Assembly (NCBI GenBank): GCA_002104905.1
Contig: MCFE01000041.1
Coordinates: forward strand, 124,001-188,000
Reading direction: 5' to 3'
Source: Basidiobolus meristosporus CBS 931.73
Taxonomy: Eukaryota; Basidiobolomycota; Basidiobolomycetes; Basidiobolales; Basidiobolaceae
Length of the DNA stretch: 64,000 bases
Both the position numbers and the translations under genes were made by a program. This document shows positions 58,569 to 64,000 of the stretch, in pieces. The notes under the pieces are model-generated. The model searched no databases, was not told the DNA's origin, and was given only the letters and a program-made list of their open reading frames with translations. Every line of letters begins with the position of its first letter. Positions within the stretch are counted from its first letter, which is position 1.

Positions 58569-59552
58569 ATGACCAGTCCAGTAACAGCGCAACGTCCACT
58601 ACCTGGCCAGCCTCAACCAGATCTGAATGTGAAAGTTATGTGCAAAGAATGTAAAAACCCTGTTCCTAATATTGTAGAAGAGTTTGCATCTGGAGACCTA
58701 GTGTGTGGCGATTGTGGTCTTGTATTGGGAGATCGTATTATAGATACCCGCTCAGAATGGCGTACTTTCGCTAACGATGACGGTGACGATCCTTCTCGTG
58801 TTGGTGCAGCGGCCAATCCTTTGTTAAGCGGTTCACAGCTCGACACAGTCATCTCCAAAACCGACGGGGGCTCAGGAACAGCAAGGGACCTCAGTAAAAT
58901 TCAAGGTCGTTCGTCAGCGGTCAAGGGTGAACGAAATCTGGTACAAGCATACAAGGAGATCTCTGCAATGTGCGACGCTATTGGCCTCCCTAAGCTTATT
59001 GGAGATATAGCCAAGCAGCTCTACAAGCGTGTTGAAGATGAGAAGTTGTTACGTGGCAAACCAAATGAAAGCATCATAGCCGCCTGTATCTTCATTGCCT
59101 GCCGTCAAGAAAATGTTCCTAGAACATTCAAAGAGATTTGTGCGCTGACCCAGGTTCCCAAGAAGGAGATTGGCCGTTGCTTTAAGGCACTGGCTCGTGT
59201 CCTGGAGACGAATGTCAACACCATGGGAAGTGAAGACCTGATGTCTCGTTTCTGTTCAAACTTGAGCTTGCCTATGGAGGTCCAGAAAGCTGCAGTTGAT
59301 CTAACAAAGAAGGCCAAGGAAGTGGGCACTTTGGCTGGTAAAAGCCCAGTGTCCATAGCTGCAGCCTGTATATATCTGATATCGAACCTCTACCAAATTC
59401 CAAAAACCACCAGGGACATTGCTCCAGTTACTGGTGTTTCGGAGGTCACCATCAAGAATGCGTACAGGTATTTGTACAATGCGAAGGAGCAGCTGATCGA
59501 TTTGAGTACCTCCAAGTCCAACATTTCGTTTGAGAGTTTACCGCATCCTTAG
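58569..59552 (+). CDS. SUA7: Transcription initiation factor TFIIB
   Basis: General RNA polymerase II factor linking TBP to polymerase. Single exon, 327 residues from ATG 58569 (MTSPVTAQRP). A longer start at 58530 adds a hydrophobic stretch that is not typical. The N-terminal zinc ribbon has CKECKNP and CGDCGLVLGDR; the B-finger/linker follows (DTRSEWRTFAND). Two cyclin folds: first RNLVQAYKEISAMCDAIGLP and IIAACIFIACRQENVPRTFKE, second CSNLSLPMEVQKAA, SPVSIAAACIYLISNLYQ and SEVTIKNAYRYLY. It has the usual length and no missing key residue. No intron, as in malate synthase. Confidence 0.96.
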   Translation: MTSPVTAQRPLPGQPQPDLNVKVMCKECKNPVPNIVEEFASGDLVCGDCGLVLGDRIIDTRSEWRTFANDDGDDPSRVGAAANPLLSGSQLDTVISKTDGGSGTARDLSKIQGRSSAVKGERNLVQAYKEISAMCDAIGLPKLIGDIAKQLYKRVEDEKLLRGKPNESIIAACIFIACRQENVPRTFKEICALTQVPKKEIGRCFKALARVLETNVNTMGSEDLMSRFCSNLSLPMEVQKAAVDLTKKAKEVGTLAGKSPVSIAAACIYLISNLYQIPKTTRDIAPVTGVSEVTIKNAYRYLYNAKEQLIDLSTSKSNISFESLPHP

Positions 59553-60561
59553 AGTGGCTCAAGGGCTAAAGTTACAAATCAAAGATCCTTATTAAGCAAG
59601 TGCTGTTGCGTCCAGATAGTCCATAGCTTCTTCATACCGAGCTTCTCAAATTTATTCATATACCAAGTTCATAATACTATCCATTTATCTTCTACAAGCC
59701 CTACATTTTTGTGTTGGCGGTCGTATCAGTACATCTATATTAATTGTTGCAACAAGTAGAGCGAGGTTGACTGTCCATAGCAACGCCATACTTATTCCTA
59801 TCCCTCTTTGGAAATAAAGCTTCTGAAAACCACTCGGAATTGATGGTTATGATGGGTAGCCAGAGGTGAAGAACGACGACCCTTGTAAATATGACGGGAT
59901 GGCAATAGAGCACTGCAGACTTGGCCGATCAAAATAGCATTGCACCAGTACTGGAAGAGCCATATGGTAGCCTGCTTGATATATTATCTCACCCTTCGTA
60001 GATGTGCTGCCACGGTTACATGAGCTGTATCTTGGAATTTTTGTTATGCCCCCAGGGTAGGCTCCGAAAATCCTATACAACAGCGTTTCTTCCGAACATT
60101 GTGTCCGAACCCTCATTCAATATTGCATCCATTAGTCAAGCTTCTAACACTTGACTGTTTCGTTGATTGCTGCAAAATCGATGTCAGGGGACTGCGGAAA
60201 TCAGTGACGTTTCAACAACAGCAGCACGCTGCTTTTGGTAAACCTCAAAATGTTGGATGATTACTAAGGTGATTAACTACTACCAATTTAGATTGATTCA
60301 CCATTTCAGGATCGGAAAACTAGTCCAATGGCTAGCTGTGTGCTTAGCCAGAATCTCATTGAGTACACACCATAGCATCATTTGATCCCCAATGGATTCA
60401 CATTAACTGAATTGTGACTTCCCCTGGTTTCTAGCGTTCTACTTTCCTTCAAGACAACTTTCTCAGTTCACCTGCGCTTCATACCAAAGAAAACTATCCT
60501 CACCAGAATACGCTTTACCTAATAGTTGCGAAGCCTGTTTTCTTCTATATCTTGCCTAGCC
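59553..60561. other. Intergenic, no gene seen
   Basis: 3' flank of TFIIB and promoter of PHAF1-like gene. Confidence 0.5.
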
Positions 60562-62503
60562 ATGGAGAGCCCTGAGCATCGCGCCGTCCTAAACCTTCCA
60601 ATTCGTCCCTCTAATCACATTGGGAAGTTCGTCCTAGGTACCGCTTTACGCTATCGATATCTTCGAAACCACAAGCACTTAATGTCTGTAATTAGGTATG
60701 CCTATAGGAGACACTATCAACATTCTAAAAGCCGATCCTGTGCAAGTACCCAAAGTAGAATTCAAATATTATGATGAAGTAAGTTCTCCATATTCCTGGC
60801 TCAAAAGAGAATAATCTTCTGTATTTAACGGCTGTCAGAAACCTTTAGAGCAAGACCTAGTCTTGAATTTAGTAGATAACGGTATATGTTTGAGATTCGA
60901 TCCTTTTTCACAAAGGTTGAAATGTGTATTGCTATACAAGATGGGGGAAGTGCGACTGTCATATGAGGAGCATGATTTCAAGTAGGTGACCGTTTTCCAA
61001 AGGCGTTTGGCTCCCGGGAAATTGACAAATTTGGAATGTTATGTAGCTCCAGAATAACCGTACCTACCTTTCTCCTGGTCTACAAACTATTTGGGTAAGT
61101 TAGTCAACAGTCTACACGCTCTGAGTGTGTCCTAAAGCTTCTTTATAAATGTAGCCCGACTCATCCTGGGGAATTTGATGAGAAACGATCAGAATATACC
61201 CTCCACTACCCTGTAAGGCCCAAATCTGCTTAATTTCCGGTATTTGGCTAATGCCCTGTGCTTTGCTAGGGCGTGTCCTTTGTGTTTCCGATCCCAGAGA
61301 AGCACAAACACTTATATACTGATGGAGGTTAGAAGCACCGCCACCTTCTGCTTCAACAGAGTGCTAATTTATTGAGATCCTTAGATATGGCCATGGAGTT
61401 CCCAGACGGTACTACTCCTGTATGCAATCGAGTTTATGTATACTATGGCCCTAGCTGGCAAGAGGCATTCCCTCCACCTCTTCCGATAGGCCTAAACCCT
61501 GAAAGCAAAAACGCTATTGTAGTTGACTGTGTCTTGATCGACGTAAGTACTTCACTAATCTCTTCTTACCACACGGCGTACTCATCAGTCTGGACAGCTG
61601 AACAAGCGCATACTGCTTCACCACCCCGGCGGGCGCAAAACCAGAATCGAGTTCTATGTTACATCTGCGCAGGATGTGATCACTGACCTGGGCCAGCCTA
61701 ATGAAATCTTCTATAAAGAGGAGGATAAGATGAGGATCCACTCACGGTCCGAGGCTGGCAAGAATGTCGATTCTGGCGGTTTCGGGGGAATCACCGGTAT
61801 GCCATTTGTCGGTGCAACGAGAATGGCCACCAACTAACACGGTTGTGTAGATGACTCACCCAACGATTACTTCTACAACTATTTCCAACACGGGTTTGAC
61901 CTATTATTCGACGCGGTGACCCATCGTTGCAAGAAGATCGTCCTACACTGCAATTTCCCGGGTCATTTTGATTTCGGCAAGTCGGTATTCTTTAATGTAC
62001 ATTGTAGACTGGCAATTACCTAAATCTCTGACCCTCGCTAATGGATAGGTATCGGAAGTGTCCATTCAAGTTGCTTTCGCATCAGAGTAAGAAGCAGGCT
62101 AAATCCCAACAACTTGGTTCGATTACTCACAGCAATTGCAATATTTAGTTTCAGAGTGCGAAGCCCTCGAAGACTTGCCCTCAGAGTCAGATATTATAGT
62201 CCCGGACAGCACCGTAATTACTACTCTCATCGCCCCGCACGACAGTCCATGTTGCTAACATCTTTGTATCGCAGTGGGAAGATATTCAAAAAATCTACGG
62301 CAAACCGGATTCCCGACCGGTAATTTTTACCCGTGGGCCGAGCGGGCAGAACCCTTTTGGATCTACCGAGCTGAACGGATATGATGATGGAATGGTGTTT
62401 GAAGTAATGTGCCATTGGAATATAGCCTAGATTCGCATCTTATTTACAGTGGTTGCTTTAGGTTATGAAGAACAATCACATAGCAACAATGATCATTTTT
62501 TAG
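60562..62503 (+). CDS. PHAF1: UPF0183 / phagosome assembly factor 1 (PHAF1, C16orf70) homologue
   Basis: Animal PHAF1 binds phosphoinositides at autophagosome sites with BCAS3 (established). Here nine or more small exons join in frame. Exon 1 (60562-60637) ends IGKFVLG, continuing MPIGDTINILK, then KPLEQDLVLNLVDNGICLRF with DPFSQRLKCVLLY, PTHPGEFDEKRSEYTLHYPG, ISFVFP-like GVSFVFPIP, then VVDCVLID, DLGQPNEIFYKEEDKMRIHS, NDYFYNYFQHGFDLLFDAV, LHCNFPGHFDFGKYRKCPF, KCEALEDLPS, WEDIQKIYGKPDSRPVIF and QNPFGSTELNGY. A final splice restores VMKNNHIATMIIF, matching the family's NNHIA end, with stop at 62503. The order follows human C16orf70 throughout. Complete, no breaks. Confidence 0.88.
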
Positions 62504-63176
62504 GCAACCCTGCACCGGTAGCCATGCCAATGCTTCTACTAGTCGCAGCCTCCCTCAGATACTTTCGATCCTCTGTACCCGCTCTTTTGGGAGCTTATTG
62601 ACATATAGTATGTGTATTTCATCGGAACCTTGAAGCATCTCGAATACTCGGATCTTTGTCGATACGAAGAGTTGCCCGATTGGAGGCTATAACTACACAA
62701 ATCTTGTGTCAAAGCACTCACATCCTAGGGTAGAAGCAACGTTCTAATATTTCTATATATTAATGAATCACTTTTAGTAAACCAGAAATCCTTGATGTTA
62801 TCTGATCAACCATATTTAGCTTGTAGGGTTAGGGTTGGGGGTGTGATGTTCTGGTGGGTGTGTATTTTAATGGGGCACTATTACGACTTCACCTGCAAAT
62901 CAATTCTGATTCTAGCGTAAAAGGAAGCTTGGATTGTGATGATAGCATTCCCTTCAGTTTCCAGTCATTTCGTACGATAAAAATCTTTAGAAAAAAAGCA
63001 AGCATCGGCTGTTAATAGTTAGACTGTTTGCTAAAATCTTCTGCTTGTATTTCCCAGTCGAGTTACACCATAACACTCCCGCGGTCAACTCTTCGATATT
63101 AACTTGAGCCGACACAAGCCTTACACCCCTGATTCCCGCCTGAATTCGTTAATTTTTTTCTATCTTGTTTGAAGTC
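62504..63176. other. Intergenic with a G-rich, TTAGGG-like tract
   Basis: 3' flank of PHAF1 and promoter of the RhoGAP gene. The tract at 62826-62858 is noted in the findings. No gene seen. Confidence 0.5.
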
Positions 63177-64000
63177 ATGTCGAAACAGACACGACTCCCT
63201 TTAGACCTGCCACCTCGCCCTAGGTCGTCCAGTAGCACCCGTTCCTCACCTATCGTTAGTTCCATTAGTTCTTCCGAGAGATTGACCAGCTCCCCTCGCG
63301 AGGTGGCTACCACAACTTTCTTCGATGTGGAAGATTCGAACGATTCCCCTGATTTATCTGACCACTCACTCGACAGCCTTAACACCCAAAAGGACACAAC
63401 CGGCTCTTCAGCACTGAATCGGATCCAGAGTATAGCTCGTGGGCAACGGTCCAAAATAGCGGATATGAACCTAGGCCAGAAAACCTCGGCAATGGCCAAT
63501 GTCGCCCGAACAAAGGGGGCCGAGTGGACAAGGATAGGCAGAGATAGACTTGGAAAATGGAAAGCAAGAAATTCACAAGGTATTGCGATCAGGATTTCCC
63601 TTGAGGGGTAGCTAGTTGCAGTTTGGCATCAAGCTGGGCAATGCTTTATCTCTGGGTAGACGTAAATATGCCATTCTGACGACTTTTGTTCTAGACCAAC
63701 CCAACGAAGCGATGGATAAAATCCATTACGAGCCATCAATTTTTGGTCAGCCTCTAGAGGTCGCAGTTGAGCGCTCCAACATCAGCAGTGATTGTCCAGT
63801 CCCTACTGTGGTCGCTAGATGCATTGAGTACTTGGACTGTAATGGTAAGTTGGTGAGGGGTTGCGTCGTCTACAAGATCCTTATTGAAGCATGCCGTTGC
63901 CTTATTGCAGGATTAACCGAGGTAGGCTTGTACAGAGTACCTGGAAGCGCTAGCGCTGTTGCCAATCTCAAAGCAATTTTTGACGAAGGTATTTTTGACT
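63177..64000 (+). CDS. RhoGAP-domain protein, N-terminal part (runs off window)
   Basis: GTPase-activating protein for a Rho-type GTPase. Exon 1 (63177-63579) encodes a serine- and proline-rich N-terminus and a basic region (SIARGQRSKIADMNLG, DRLGKWKARNSQ). The exon from 63622 gives FGIKLGNALSLGRR, then SIFGQPLEVAVERSN and VPTVVARCIEYLDCN, the start of the RhoGAP fold. The next exon reads GLTEVGLYRVPGSASAVANL, which contains the catalytic arginine in LYRVPGS. The sequence ends inside the domain. The first intron does not restore the frame when spliced GT-AG, which is reported as a finding. Which Rho it acts on cannot be told. Confidence 0.85.

Noticed and set aside
1..64000. tRNA or rRNA genes and CRISPR arrays
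   Set aside because: I looked for tRNA T-loop patterns and for regularly spaced short repeats and saw none that held up; a covariance-model scan would settle the tRNA question.

Overview
The window is nuclear DNA from a fungus, most likely an early-diverging (zygomycete-grade or other non-Dikarya) lineage. Almost every gene is cut by short GT-AG introns of about 45-130 nt. The gene set is fungal: a single-gene type I fatty acid synthase carrying both the beta and alpha halves, Uso1/p115, phosphatidylinositol synthase, and a peroxisomal malate synthase ending in SRL. A mitochondrial-type cobalamin adenosyltransferase (17818-18967) points away from Dikarya, which have largely lost B12-dependent metabolism. 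The lineage call is inference; no rRNA or other formal marker is present.

Layout. 1-9.7 kb is gene-dense: actin-related protein Arp4 (partial), a Rab5-type GTPase, a TBC-domain RabGAP, a damaged OST3/OST6-like gene and a GSK3 kinase. 9.7-13.3 kb is gene-poor but holds two small paralogous zinc-knuckle genes that I cannot assign to a known family. 13.3-21.3 kb has a small unknown protein, Uso1/p115, the B12 adenosyltransferase and a trihelix DNA-binding protein. 21.3-33.3 kb is sparser: a pore-less voltage-sensor protein, a nuclear-basket-type nucleoporin, two small secreted proteins and a dead TauD-type dioxygenase. 33.3-45.7 kb is the fused fatty acid synthase. 45.7-53.4 kb is gene-poor and AT-rich, with a decayed membrane-protein gene and a nest of diverged repeats (49.4-52 kb). 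53.4-64 kb is dense again: malate synthase, PIS1, an alpha/beta hydrolase, TFIIB, PHAF1/UPF0183 and the start of a RhoGAP gene.

The genes are mostly housekeeping. Several concern membrane traffic (Rab5, TBC RabGAP, p115, PHAF1) and lipid or acyl metabolism (FAS, PIS1, malate synthase, B12 adenosyltransferase), but neighbours do not form an obvious cluster. The items most worth following are the tandem zinc-knuckle pair, the B12 enzyme, the OST3/6 gene lacking three membrane helices, and the trihelix gene that seems to need either a 26-nt intron or loss of its third helix. Splice sites were assigned by eye from reading frame and remembered family consensus; no alignment or database search was run.
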